Assembly (NCBI RefSeq): GCF_004801395.1
Contig: NZ_SSOA01000001.1
Span: forward strand, 248,001 to 312,000
DNA from: Gillisella terrae
Lineage (GTDB): Bacteria; Pseudomonadota; Alphaproteobacteria; Rhizobiales; Rhizobiaceae
Reading direction: 5' to 3'
DNA length: 64,000 bases
Under the pieces are notes generated by a model. That model saw only the letters and a program-made list of their open reading frames with translations. It did not search any database and was not told where the DNA came from. The position numbers and the translations under genes are program-made. The first letter of the stretch is position 1, and every line of letters begins with the position of its first letter. Of this stretch, positions 24,514 to 33,627 are shown one piece after another.

Positions 24514-25860
24514 CTACGCAGCCAGCAGATCGGCTTTTACAAGAGCGTCCTGCAAGGCCTGAATGCAGATGGGATCGTGACTGGCATTGGCTCCTTGCCA
24601 TAGAATGTCGATGGCATTTTGCATCGGCATGGCCGGTCGGTAAGGTCGGTTTGCGGTCAGGGCGTCAAAGACGTCGGCGGTGGAGACGATGCGGGTTTCC
24701 ATATTGATGTCGTCACCAGCCAGCCCGTGCGGATAGCCCTTGCCATCCAGCCGTTCATGATGGGCACCGCCGATGACGGCCAGATCAGCAAAGGCCTGGA
24801 TGCGCGATAGAATGTCATAGGAAAATTCGGGATGACGGCGCATCAGCAGCCATTCATCCTTGTTGAGGCTGTGGGGCTTGTCCAAAACGCTGTTGGAAAC
24901 ACCCAATTTGCCAATGTCGTGCAAAAGCGCGCCGCGCCTCAGCTTGCGTCGCGTTGTGGTATCAATCTGCATCTCTTCGGCAATGAGGTCCGTATAGAGG
25001 GCCACCCGCTCGCTATGACCCGAGGTGTAAGGACTTTTGGCATCGATCACACGGGCAAAGCCCGCAGCAATATCATCCAGATAGTCTTCATCGGCCATAA
25101 TCACATGCAGGCCCGGCTCGGTGCCGAGCACAATGCGCTCGAGATCGGAGGAGGCCAGATCGTGCCAAAAGCTTGGACGATAAGCAATGCTGATGAAAGC
25201 ATCCACGATGGCAGGATCAAACCAGGTGCCGGAGCGGCTCTCGATTTCTCGCACGGCACCATCAGCACCGCCGACTTGAAAAAACACATCCACCACCTGC
25301 GCCAGCAGGGCAATGCGGGCAAACACATGGATATTGTCGCCAGCAATGCGCGCGGGCAGGCCGCCACCATCATAATGCTCATCCAGATCGCGAATGCCCA
25401 TCGCGACATCCTCTGAAAAGCGCATTTGGCGGGCAATATCGGCCCCGCGCTCACAGCGGGTCTGCATCAATTCCACCGCATTCCTGCTGCCATGCTTCAT
25501 CACATTCAACAACGTGCGCAGCCTCTCGGCAAGATTGGTCTGCACGCCCGTATGGGTCAGCAAAAATCGGATCATCTGCGGCATGCTGCCATTGACCAGT
25601 TTGAAATCGCGCTTAAAGGCCAGATCGTCGCTGACATATAATTCGCAAATCCGCGCCGCATTGCTGGAGCAGCCGAGATCCTTGAGCATCAGCGTGTAAT
25701 AAAGGTCATGCAATTTTTCGTCGGAAAGGTGGATGGCGCGGCCAATGGCCATGCCAATGTGGCAGCAACGCACACAATGGCCGGGCAATTGCCCCTCCGT
25801 CAGGTCAAGCGCATGACTGAGTGCCTTGATAATTTCTGCCAACCGTATGCGTAATGCCAT
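24514..25860 (-). CDS. Tandem HD / HD-GYP domain cyclic-di-GMP phosphodiesterase
   Basis: A 448-residue cytosolic protein. ATG 25860 (MALRIRLAEIIKAL) follows AAGGGG by 5 bases. The N-terminal HD-like half (HCVRCCHIGMAIG..., residues about 30-190) precedes a full HD-GYP domain (about 255-440): SGHSERVALYT, LLHDIGKLGVSNSVLDKPHSLN and GAHHERLDGKGYPHGL. The GYP motif is intact, so c-di-GMP hydrolysis is likely. No sensory or membrane domain. Confidence 0.9.
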   Translation of the reverse strand: MALRIRLAEIIKALSHALDLTEGQLPGHCVRCCHIGMAIGRAIHLSDEKLHDLYYTLMLKDLGCSSNAARICELYVSDDLAFKRDFKLVNGSMPQMIRFLLTHTGVQTNLAERLRTLLNVMKHGSRNAVELMQTRCERGADIARQMRFSEDVAMGIRDLDEHYDGGGLPARIAGDNIHVFARIALLAQVVDVFFQVGGADGAVREIESRSGTWFDPAIVDAFISIAYRPSFWHDLASSDLERIVLGTEPGLHVIMADEDYLDDIAAGFARVIDAKSPYTSGHSERVALYTDLIAEEMQIDTTTRRKLRRGALLHDIGKLGVSNSVLDKPHSLNKDEWLLMRRHPEFSYDILSRIQAFADLAVIGGAHHERLDGKGYPHGLAGDDINMETRIVSTADVFDALTANRPYRPAMPMQNAIDILWQGANASHDPICIQALQDALVKADLLAA

Positions 25861-26083
25861 AAATACCCCTTGCCCGTCGATCTGGGCCACCAGACAGGTC
25901 TCTCAAGCCAGCACAAAAGCATAGGGATACTTTGCGCCGGTTTGGTAAGTCCTGAAAATGCCTCAAAAGGACATGTCTTCTTGAGGCATAGCAGAGCAAT
26001 CTAGGGCAAGTTGGTTAACATGAGGTAGTTTCTTATTCATCTTGACATCAGGATGAATGAAATACCCCTTTTTACTTAGGAAT

Positions 26084-27478
26084 TTAAGGTTTCTGATTGT
26101 TGCGCTGGCTGGAGCGTGACTGTCTTCTTGTCTTCATCGGTGCCGAGGGCTTTTTTTGTGCACTTTGCGGCGCGGCACTCTTTGCATCAGCTTTTTGCTC
26201 AGCAACAACAGTTTCCGTGGCTTCAGCAACGGCCTGTTCAACGGATTCAGTCAGGGGTTCAGTCGGGGGTGCCGTCACAGCCGGGGCTGTCTTCTCCGCC
26301 TCCGGCTCCTTCACAGGTTCCGCCTCTGTGGTGACTGCTGGCATCTCATCCGGCGCGGCTACTTTGACGTCTGCGGCTTCAACAACAGCCTCATCGGCTA
26401 GGCTGACCTCTGGCATTTTGGAAGCCACGTCAGTGGAGTCAGGTTCTGGTGTCGGCGTTTCCACCAGATGCAAGCCTGATGCCTGGTCCTGCGGTGGCAC
26501 TTTGCTGGTGGGCTCTGTCTCTGCTTTTTGCGTCTGTGTCTCGTTCAACACATCCCGCAACAGGCTTGTGACTTTCAGAGCACCAGGCATGTCACTGTTG
26601 GTGGAATGACTGCTGCGCGGAACGCGAATGATATTTGTGGCCGGTGCGGTGGCATTCAACTCGCCATACCAGTCCATCTCGCCCATGATGGCAAGAGGCG
26701 GCTCTATGGCTGCGGGCACCGAAATGCGGGTGGAAAAAGAGATCAGCTTGAGGCTCTTGCTCAATGCTTGCAGCCGTTCCGGCGCATTGGTTTCCAGCGC
26801 GCGCAGGGCTTCCGCGATGATAAGATTGCCCTTGGAATGGCCGGTGACGAGCTGGAAGTCGAGTTTGTCATTCGCCAGCAATGCCTCTACCGTGTCGGTA
26901 TCAAGGCTGCTTTTGCGTGGCGCACCATCGGCGGTGCCATTGCGCTTAAAGGCACCCAGTTTGGGGCGTCCAACAAGATCATCAATCATTTCAAAGTTAT
27001 GGCGCAAAAATCCGAGCGGGCCGAACAGGAAGTTGCTGCCCAATGCCTCGGAGATCATATCACCAAGCCCATAGCCGGACACAACGGCCGCCACGGGCGC
27101 GTCCACCGCATCGGCAATATTGCGGGCAAAGGCCGCAGCACCCGTGGCCGAGCCGCCAATGCCTGCCACCGCCATAACGTGAACATCACGGCCACCGCGC
27201 AGAATATATTCATCAATGCTGTCACACATGATCAACATGCCTTGGCCGCTGGGCGGCACAATCATCAACATGCCTTCAGCTGCAATCGAATCGCTGATGT
27301 AAAAAGCCTCATCCGAGGTCACGGTCTTGATGTCATAAAACATCGCATCAAGGCTTGCGTTTCGAAACCGCCATGGTTCAAGCGCTGCATTGCGCAACGG
27401 TCTTTTCTGGAGCCGTTCGGGCAGGGAGAGGGATCGAGCGAATTGCGTCAGGCCGAAGGTGAATGCCGTGTTGAACAT
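26084..27478 (-). CDS. Alpha/beta hydrolase-like protein with acidic low-complexity tail
   Basis: A 464-residue protein. Residues about 1-310 form an alpha/beta hydrolase-like domain with the nucleophile elbow TGHSKGNLIIAEAL (G-x-S-x-G). The remaining 150 residues are a low-complexity tail rich in Ala, Glu, Pro, Val and Thr, ending in a basic patch (MKTRRQSRSSQRNNQKP). No signal peptide. The tail recalls the Ala/Pro-rich basic segments of granule-associated proteins, so a PHB-granule or nucleic-acid link is possible but unproven. RIME-like repeats lie just upstream. Confidence 0.72.
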   Translation of the reverse strand: MFNTAFTFGLTQFARSLSLPERLQKRPLRNAALEPWRFRNASLDAMFYDIKTVTSDEAFYISDSIAAEGMLMIVPPSGQGMLIMCDSIDEYILRGGRDVHVMAVAGIGGSATGAAAFARNIADAVDAPVAAVVSGYGLGDMISEALGSNFLFGPLGFLRHNFEMIDDLVGRPKLGAFKRNGTADGAPRKSSLDTDTVEALLANDKLDFQLVTGHSKGNLIIAEALRALETNAPERLQALSKSLKLISFSTRISVPAAIEPPLAIMGEMDWYGELNATAPATNIIRVPRSSHSTNSDMPGALKVTSLLRDVLNETQTQKAETEPTSKVPPQDQASGLHLVETPTPEPDSTDVASKMPEVSLADEAVVEAADVKVAAPDEMPAVTTEAEPVKEPEAEKTAPAVTAPPTEPLTESVEQAVAEATETVVAEQKADAKSAAPQSAQKKPSAPMKTRRQSRSSQRNNQKP

Positions 27479-27580
27479 CGTGCTTATCCTCGTTCATCTT
27501 GCTGCGGTGCAGCATAAAATTACAGGATCGAATTGGCAATGATTGTTTTAAATTTTTCTCATGCACGTATAGGCTGCCAT

Positions 27581-27684
27581 CTACGGCACCATGCGCCATA
27601 GGTGGCGCACACAGGACGCTGTAGCACTTTTGATCTGCTGCATTTATTCTCCTGAAACCCACTCGGATTTGAGGAATTATGCAG
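27581..27684 (+). repeat. RIME-like double-palindrome element
   Basis: Two inverted repeats in order: CTACGGC...GCTGTAG (27581-27624) and CTGCATTTATTC...GGATTTGAGGAATTATGCAG (27638-27684). Same plan and orientation as the elements at 53082, 58596 and 62142. Lies between the alpha/beta hydrolase gene and trmL. Confidence 0.8.
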
Positions 27685-27760
27685 TAGCAGCCAATTATAA
27701 CGCAGTGTTGACGGTTTGGCTTTGATGAAATGCAGACATGCTGCGATTTGTGATTGGCGT

Positions 27761-28222
27761 TTACGCAATCCGGGTCTGGCGCATGGCCTCGCCTGCAATC
27801 ATGGCGACAGACATGGCGATGTTGAGAGAGCGTTGACCCTCGACCATGGGAATGAGAATGCGTCCATCGGCCATGTCATGCACGCTATCGGGCACGCCCG
27901 CACTTTCGCGGCCAAACAGCAGGATGTCGTTGGGCTGAAAGGCAAAGTCAAAATAGACATCGGCGGCTTTGGTGGATGCCAGCACAAGCCTGCGCCCGGT
28001 GGTTGCGCGCCATTCCTCGAAATGCGCCCAGCTGATGTGGCGGGTCAGCACAACGCTTGCCAGATAATCCATGCCAGCGCGCTTTAAATTGCGATCGGAC
28101 AGATCAAAACCGGCAGGCTCGATAATATCGACGCCCAAGCCAAGGCAGGCCGCCAGCCGCAAGATTGTGCCGGTGTTGCCGGGAATATCGGGTTGGTAAA
28201 GGGCGATGCGCAAATCAGACAT
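27761..28222 (-). CDS. trmL: tRNA (cytidine(34)-2'-O)-methyltransferase TrmL
   Basis: A 153-residue SPOUT methyltransferase that 2'-O-methylates the wobble base of tRNA-Leu isoacceptors. Motifs: LYQPDIPGNTGTILRLAACLG (motif 1), LFGRESAGVPD (motif 2) and IPMVEGQRSLNIAMSVAMI (motif 3, the trefoil-knot SAM site). Start at 28222 (MSDLRIALYQPD); a second in-frame ATG 15 bp upstream (28237) arises from a 15-bp tandem duplication and gives MSDLPMSDLR. Neither has a clear ribosome site. Confidence 0.92.
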   Translation of the reverse strand: MSDLRIALYQPDIPGNTGTILRLAACLGLGVDIIEPAGFDLSDRNLKRAGMDYLASVVLTRHISWAHFEEWRATTGRRLVLASTKAADVYFDFAFQPNDILLFGRESAGVPDSVHDMADGRILIPMVEGQRSLNIAMSVAMIAGEAMRQTRIA

Positions 28223-28241
28223 GGGTAAATCAGACATGGGT
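28212..28241 (-). repeat. 15-bp tandem duplication at the trmL start
   Basis: The unit AAATCAGACATGGGT occurs twice without a gap, duplicating the start codon and the next four codons in frame. Confidence 0.9.
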
Positions 28242-28388
28242 GATGCATAGCGCCAAGCGCATCGTCTGTCTGTGGTGTCCGGGCAACACTCTTGGACCAA
28301 ATCAGCTTTCGATGATAATGCGACTTTGCAATTTTTTTAATCATTTGTACAAAGAACGCATCTTCAACTCGAGACAAGGGAGGCGTGT

Positions 28389-28445
28389 ATGAATAACACT
28401 GATTGGATGCGCGCTTCTGCTGTGCCGGCTTTCAAGCTGCGCTGA
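28389..28445 (+). CDS. Possible 18-codon leader peptide before the ABC exporter
   Basis: ATG with an excellent ribosome site (AAGGGAGG 5 bases upstream), encoding MNNTDWMRASAVPAFKLR and ending in TGA, in the otherwise empty 5' region of the exporter gene (137 nt before its ATG). Too short to be judged by composition; position and ribosome site are the only evidence. It could be a regulatory uORF. No relation to antibiotic-stall motifs is claimed. Confidence 0.4.
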   Translation: MNNTDWMRASAVPAFKLR

Positions 28446-28581
28446 CCCCTCTCGTTTTCCCTGAATTTTAAAATTGAGAGTGTTTTCCGGCTCCGTCATG
28501 GGTCGGTATCAATCCTTGGCTCAAGGTGGGCTGTGCACGTGTGCCGCTTTGCGCCCTTTTGTGACGAAATGGAGTTTTTCC

Positions 28582-30438
28582 ATGTTTTCGTGGTTTGAAA
28601 ACCGTATCAATCCCTATCCCGAAGTGCAGCCCTCACGGCCGCCCAAGGGGTTGCTGCCCTTTGTGTGGCATTATACCAGACCGGTTTCGGGCTGGCTGGC
28701 GCTGATGACCTTTCTGGTCATGCTGATTGCGGTTGGCGAAGTCATGCTGTTTCAGTTTCTGGGCGATATCGTCAATTGGTTGTCCCACGCTGATCGCGCC
28801 ACGTTTATGCAAACCCAGGGCTTTCAACTGTTGGGCATGGGGCTTTTGGTCATGGTGATCCTGCCGGGCCTTGGCACCATCAACTCGCTGATTGTGCATC
28901 AAACCCTGCTTGGCAATTTCCCGATGATTGCGCGCTGGCAGATGCATCGCTTCTTGCTGAACCATTCAATGACCTTCTTTGCCAATGAGTTTTCGGGCCG
29001 GGTGTCCACCAAGGTCATGCAAACCTCGCTGGCCGTGCGCGAAACCGTGGTCAAGATTCTCGATGTCTTCGTGTTTGTTGCCACTTATTTTGTCTCGATG
29101 CTGGTGATTATCGGCAATGCCGATCTGCGCTTGCTGGTGCCGATGCTGCTGTGGCTGGCGGTTTACGTTGCCATTGTTGCCTATTACGTCCCACGGCTGC
29201 AAAAAATTGCCGCAGCCCAGGCGGATGCGCGCTCGTCCATGACGGGCCGCATTGTTGATAGCTATACCAATATTGCCACCGTGAAGCTGTTTTCGCACAG
29301 CAGCCGCGAGGAAGCCTATGCCAAGGGCGCAATGGATGAATTCCTGCAAACGGTCTATGCGCAAATGCGCAAAGTCACGATGTTTCAGGTTTTGGTCTAT
29401 CTCAACAATTGCACCGTTGTTTTTGTGATCGGTGCTCTGTCGATCTGGCTGTGGTTGAATGCATCCATTGAAATTGGCGCAATCGCCATTGCCATTGGCC
29501 TTGCCATGCGGGTCAACAGCATGTCGCAATGGATCATGTGGGAAGTCTCGGCGCTGTTTGAAAACATTGGCACAGTCTATGACGGCATGGAGATGATGAC
29601 CAAGCCCCATGATATCGTTGATGCGGCCGATGCCAAGGTGCTGCGCGCCGATAAGGGCGAGATTGTCTATGACAAGGTGCGTTTCCACTACGGCAAGACC
29701 AAGGGCATCATTGAAGATTTTTCATTGACCATCAAGGCAGGTGAAAAAATCGGTCTGGTGGGGCGCTCCGGGGCTGGCAAAACCACGTTGATGAATCTGC
29801 TCTTGCGTTTCTATGAAGTGGAAGCAGGTGCCATCAGCATTGATGGGCAGGATATTTCCAAGGTCAAACAGGAAAGCCTGCGCGCCAAGGTGGGTGTGGT
29901 GACGCAAGATACATCCTTGCTGCATCGCTCCATTCGCGACAACATCGCCTATGGTCGCCCGGATGCCAGCGATGCCGAGGTGATTGAAGCGGCCAAGCGC
30001 GCCAATGCCTGGGATTTCATCGAAAACCTGGTGGACTTGCAGGGCCGCAAAGGGCTGGATGCGCAGGTGGGTGAGCGCGGTGTGAAGCTCTCTGGCGGTC
30101 AGCGCCAGCGGATTGCCATCGCGCGGGTGTTTTTGAAAAATGCCCCCATTCTCATTCTGGATGAGGCAACCTCTGCGCTTGACTCAGAGGTCGAGGCCGC
30201 CATTCAGGAGAGCCTGTTTGCCTTGATGGAGGGCAAAACGGTGATTGCTATTGCCCATCGCCTCTCCACGCTGACCCAGATGGATCAATTGGTGGTGCTG
30301 GACAAGGGCAAGATTGTCGAGATGGGCAACCATCCGCAGTTGGTGGCCAGAGGCGGAATCTACGCTGATCTGTGGAATCGCCAATCAGGCGGCTTTCTGG
30401 CGGATGAGGGGGATGGGCAGGAGGATGCGGCGGAGTAA
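28582..30438 (+). CDS. ABC exporter, fused membrane and ATPase domains (first of pair)
   Basis: A 618-residue type IV exporter half-transporter: six membrane helices (residues about 30-335), then a nucleotide-binding domain with Walker A GRSGAGKTTL, signature LSGGQRQR, Walker B ILILDEATSALD and H-loop IAHRLST. All catalytic motifs including the Walker B glutamate are intact. ATG at 28582 follows GGAG. A close paralog follows 290 bp downstream in the same direction; the two could form a heterodimer or two homodimers. Substrate unknown. Confidence 0.9.
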   Translation: MFSWFENRINPYPEVQPSRPPKGLLPFVWHYTRPVSGWLALMTFLVMLIAVGEVMLFQFLGDIVNWLSHADRATFMQTQGFQLLGMGLLVMVILPGLGTINSLIVHQTLLGNFPMIARWQMHRFLLNHSMTFFANEFSGRVSTKVMQTSLAVRETVVKILDVFVFVATYFVSMLVIIGNADLRLLVPMLLWLAVYVAIVAYYVPRLQKIAAAQADARSSMTGRIVDSYTNIATVKLFSHSSREEAYAKGAMDEFLQTVYAQMRKVTMFQVLVYLNNCTVVFVIGALSIWLWLNASIEIGAIAIAIGLAMRVNSMSQWIMWEVSALFENIGTVYDGMEMMTKPHDIVDAADAKVLRADKGEIVYDKVRFHYGKTKGIIEDFSLTIKAGEKIGLVGRSGAGKTTLMNLLLRFYEVEAGAISIDGQDISKVKQESLRAKVGVVTQDTSLLHRSIRDNIAYGRPDASDAEVIEAAKRANAWDFIENLVDLQGRKGLDAQVGERGVKLSGGQRQRIAIARVFLKNAPILILDEATSALDSEVEAAIQESLFALMEGKTVIAIAHRLSTLTQMDQLVVLDKGKIVEMGNHPQLVARGGIYADLWNRQSGGFLADEGDGQEDAAE

Positions 30439-30728
30439 TTCGCCGCACAGGTTTTTGACAAACCTCTCGCTCGACGTTTCGTCACCCTCGGGCCTGTCCC
30501 GAGGGTCTGCCGTGGCTAAATAAGAAATTGACTTTGCTTATGAAATTAACGTGGTTAGATGCTCGGCACAGGGCCGAGCATGACGTCGAGAATAAATTTA
30601 GGGTTTGTTAGCAGTCTGGGCGGCGGAGTAATCAGCCGTATTCCCATTACGCAATCGTGACCGCTGTTTAAGCATCCGCTGGTTCTTAGCCCTTTGTTGT
30701 GATGCGGAATCGCCTTACGCTGAAACCC
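30439..30728. other. Intergenic region with two short palindromes
   Basis: Between the paired exporters. Holds ACCCTCGGG/CCCGAGGGT (30484-30506) and TGCTCGGC/GCCGAGCA (30560-30580), hairpins of the kind scattered in rhizobial intergenic DNA. The first may terminate the upstream gene, although no T-run follows. No additional gene seen. Confidence 0.7.
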
Positions 30729-32600
30729 ATGATCATACGCGCTGTACTCCGCCTTTTTGAAAACTGGACCAATCCGTTTGCGGAGCCGCAAGAACTGCGC
30801 CCTCCCGCCAGTGCCTGGGCCTTTGTGTGGTTTTACGTGCGTCAGGCAAAGCTGGCGTTTGTGGCCATGGCGGTGTTTGGCGGTGCCGTGGCCGCCATGG
30901 AAGCCAGCATGTTCTGGTTTGTCGGGCGGCTGGTGGATCTGTTGGAGACCGTTCCCAAAGGCGAGGGCTGGCAGGGTCTGTTTGCCATGCATGGCGCAGA
31001 GCTGGCGGGCATTGCACTGGTGGTGGTGGCTGTGCGCTTTCTGGTGATCACCATAAGCGCTTTGGTGGAAGAGCAGGTGGTGGTGCTCAACTTTTCCAAT
31101 CTGGTGCGCTGGCAAAGCCATGTGCACATCAGCCGTCAGGCCATGAGCTTTTTTCAAAATGATTTCGCCGGTCGCATTGTCACCAAAGTGTGGTCGGGCG
31201 GTCTGGCGGTGGGCGATCTGCTGACCTCGCTGTTGCAGGTTGGCTGGTTTATGGTGATCTATACCCTCTCAACCATTGGCCTTCTGGCGCAGCTCGATTG
31301 GCGCCTCTCGGCAGTGATTGCCCTTTGGGTGGTGATGTTTGCCTTCATGGCGCGCTATTTTGTGCCCCGTATCCGCTTTCACGCCAAAGAAACCGCAGAA
31401 AGTGCATCAGCACTCAGCGGCAGGCTGGTGGATAGCTATGCCAATATCCAGACGCTGAAGCTGTTTGCCCGCGAGCGCCAGAACGACCACTATATTCGCG
31501 AGGGATTTGAGCGTTATCAGGCGTCGCTCAAGCCCTTCACCCGGCTGATCACCGGAGTTCGCGCCAGCCATGCCCTGCTGTCTGGCTTTATGGTGCTGGT
31601 GATTGCCATGCTGTGCATTGATCGCTGGTTTCAAGGGGCAATGACCCCCGGCGGCGTGGCCTTCACATTGGGTCTGGTGCTGCGCCTGAGCATGTTGCTC
31701 AACCGCATGATGACCCAGCTCAACAGCATGATGCGCAATCTGGGTACGATCCAGAATTCGGCCGAGCTGATTTCGCAACCGATTGGCCTTCACGATCAGC
31801 CGGATGCAAAAATCTTGAGCGTTTCCGGCCCTTTGATCCGTTTTGAGGATGTCAGCTTTCACTATGGCAAGGATAAGGGGGCGATTGATCATCTGTCGCT
31901 GACCATTCATCCCGGTGAAAAGGTCGGGATTGTCGGTCGCTCCGGTGCGGGCAAAACCACGCTGGTCAATCTGTTGCTGCGGTTTTACGATGTGGAAGAC
32001 GGTGCCATCTCCGTCGACGGGCAGGATTTGCGCACAGTGACGCAGGAAAGCCTGCGGGCAAAAATTGGCATGGTGACGCAGGATACCTCATTGCTGCATC
32101 GCTCCATTCGCGACAACATCATGTTTGGCCGCGATGATGCCACCGAAGAGCATTTGCGCAAAGCAGCCGAGCAGGCCGAGGCGCTGGAGTTTATTGAAAA
32201 ATTGGTCGATCAACGCGGCCGCCTTGGCTTTGATGCCCATGTGGGCGAGCGTGGGGTGAAGCTCTCAGGCGGCCAGCGCCAGCGCATTGCCATCGCGCGG
32301 GTGATGCTGAAAGACGCGCCGATTTTGGTGTTGGACGAGGCAACGTCTGCGCTGGATTCGGAAGTGGAAGCCGCCATTCAATCCAATCTGGAACAGTTGA
32401 TGCGTGGCAAAACCGTGCTGGCCATTGCCCATCGGCTTTCCACCATTGCCAGCCTTGATCGGCTGGTGGTGATAGACAAAGGTCGGGTCATCGAAGAAGG
32501 CACCCATGTCGAACTGGTGGCGCGCGGCGGGCTCTATGCCGAGCTATGGGCGCGGCAATCGGGCGGCTTTCTGGGCGATGAGCTGCTGGAAGAAGTTTAA
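30729..32600 (+). CDS. ABC exporter, fused membrane and ATPase domains (second of pair)
   Basis: About 623 residues with the same layout as the preceding gene: membrane domain, then GRSGAGKTTL, LSGGQRQR, ILVLDEATSALD and AIAHRLST, all intact. The start is uncertain: ATG 30729 (MIIRAVLRLFENW) aligns best with the N-terminus of the first exporter (FSWFENRINPY), while ATG 30702 is also in frame; neither has a strong ribosome site. Convergent with the next gene, 13 bp apart. Confidence 0.88.
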   Translation: MIIRAVLRLFENWTNPFAEPQELRPPASAWAFVWFYVRQAKLAFVAMAVFGGAVAAMEASMFWFVGRLVDLLETVPKGEGWQGLFAMHGAELAGIALVVVAVRFLVITISALVEEQVVVLNFSNLVRWQSHVHISRQAMSFFQNDFAGRIVTKVWSGGLAVGDLLTSLLQVGWFMVIYTLSTIGLLAQLDWRLSAVIALWVVMFAFMARYFVPRIRFHAKETAESASALSGRLVDSYANIQTLKLFARERQNDHYIREGFERYQASLKPFTRLITGVRASHALLSGFMVLVIAMLCIDRWFQGAMTPGGVAFTLGLVLRLSMLLNRMMTQLNSMMRNLGTIQNSAELISQPIGLHDQPDAKILSVSGPLIRFEDVSFHYGKDKGAIDHLSLTIHPGEKVGIVGRSGAGKTTLVNLLLRFYDVEDGAISVDGQDLRTVTQESLRAKIGMVTQDTSLLHRSIRDNIMFGRDDATEEHLRKAAEQAEALEFIEKLVDQRGRLGFDAHVGERGVKLSGGQRQRIAIARVMLKDAPILVLDEATSALDSEVEAAIQSNLEQLMRGKTVLAIAHRLSTIASLDRLVVIDKGRVIEEGTHVELVARGGLYAELWARQSGGFLGDELLEEV

Positions 32601-32613
32601 ATCTTGCCGCCGT

Positions 32614-33627
32614 TCAATTCGAGCCAGGCTGGCTATCAGATTTTGCAATCATAAGATCAGCAATCAACCCATAATGGTTAGAGCCAAAATTGGATGGAAT
32701 ACGGCTGAGTTTTTGTGCCATCAGCGGAGTACGAATATAAATATGGTCGATGGGAATACCAAAACGCCCCAAGCGAACCGGCCATGTGGCTGGCTCCCAG
32801 CCGGTGGTTGTCAGGCCGGTGTGCTTCAACAGCGCCTGCATGTCCGGGGCAATGGTTGCGGCATTAAAATCACCAGCCAGCAGCAAGGGGCCATTGGTTG
32901 TGCTCAGAACCTGGCTTAAAATATCAAGCTCTTCTGCATGGTAATCGTCGAAATAAGGCTTGCTGAGATGCGCGGCAGCCAGCTGCAGGGCAGTGCCTGC
33001 GATATGGACTCTCGCCATCGCAAACCGGTCTTTACGTAAATCGCTCAAATTGCCCACATAAATCATATCCAGCGGGTATTTTGACAGCAGCATCAAATCG
33101 CAGGTCGCGGTGTGTTCGCCGCAGCCAATTCGATAGGGATAGAGTTTGGACAATCGCTCAAGATGCAGGGCAACCGGGGCGGCCTCCATAATATAGGCAA
33201 TGTCTGCGTCGGTCTTTTCGATGAAATCCGCAATCTTCGTGCTGTTTTTAATATTGTCACCCAACACGTTGAAGGAGAGCACCCGAAGCTTTTGCATGCT
33301 GGCCAGATTGCCAGAGCGCAGGTTGTCTGGGATGGGCGGCGGAAGCGATTGCCACATCATCCACACAGCATGAAAGAAAATGAACAATGTCATCATCAGC
33401 ATAAACAAGGTGAAGCTGCTGGGCCTGATGATGACACATGCAAGGGCCAGCACTATAAGGGCAAGGCCAGCTTGCAGCTGCAAGCTGAAGACCACGCTGA
33501 CGCCCCAGAAATTTGTCGTGTAGCGCAAGGCGAAGACAGCAAGGCCCAGGCAGAGCAGTGTTGCTAAAATATGCAGGAACATTGCTCTCATGGATCTCTT
33601 CATTGACGGTTGCGACTGCGGCTGCAT
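32614..33627 (-). CDS. Membrane-anchored endonuclease/exonuclease/phosphatase family protein
   Basis: A protein of up to 337 residues with three N-terminal membrane helices (residues about 15-95), then an EEP domain with LSFNVLGDN, LLLAGDFNAATI, PIDHIYI and SNHYGLIADL, which hold the metal and catalytic Asp/His residues. The catalytic domain would face the periplasm. Starts at 33627, 33603 and 33591 are all possible; the last has GAAGAG upstream. Such proteins may be nucleases or phospholipid phosphodiesterases; not decidable here. Confidence 0.82.
   Translation of the reverse strand: MQPQSQPSMKRSMRAMFLHILATLLCLGLAVFALRYTTNFWGVSVVFSLQLQAGLALIVLALACVIIRPSSFTLFMLMMTLFIFFHAVWMMWQSLPPPIPDNLRSGNLASMQKLRVLSFNVLGDNIKNSTKIADFIEKTDADIAYIMEAAPVALHLERLSKLYPYRIGCGEHTATCDLMLLSKYPLDMIYVGNLSDLRKDRFAMARVHIAGTALQLAAAHLSKPYFDDYHAEELDILSQVLSTTNGPLLLAGDFNAATIAPDMQALLKHTGLTTTGWEPATWPVRLGRFGIPIDHIYIRTPLMAQKLSRIPSNFGSNHYGLIADLMIAKSDSQPGSN

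Noticed and set aside
28966-29688. 240-codon His/Asn-rich frame opposite the first ABC exporter
   Set aside because: It is the reverse frame of a well-supported exporter; composition reflects the codons of the other strand.
30439-30728. Palindromes as part of a CRISPR array
   Set aside because: The two palindromes are unrelated and unspaced by repeats; no array structure.
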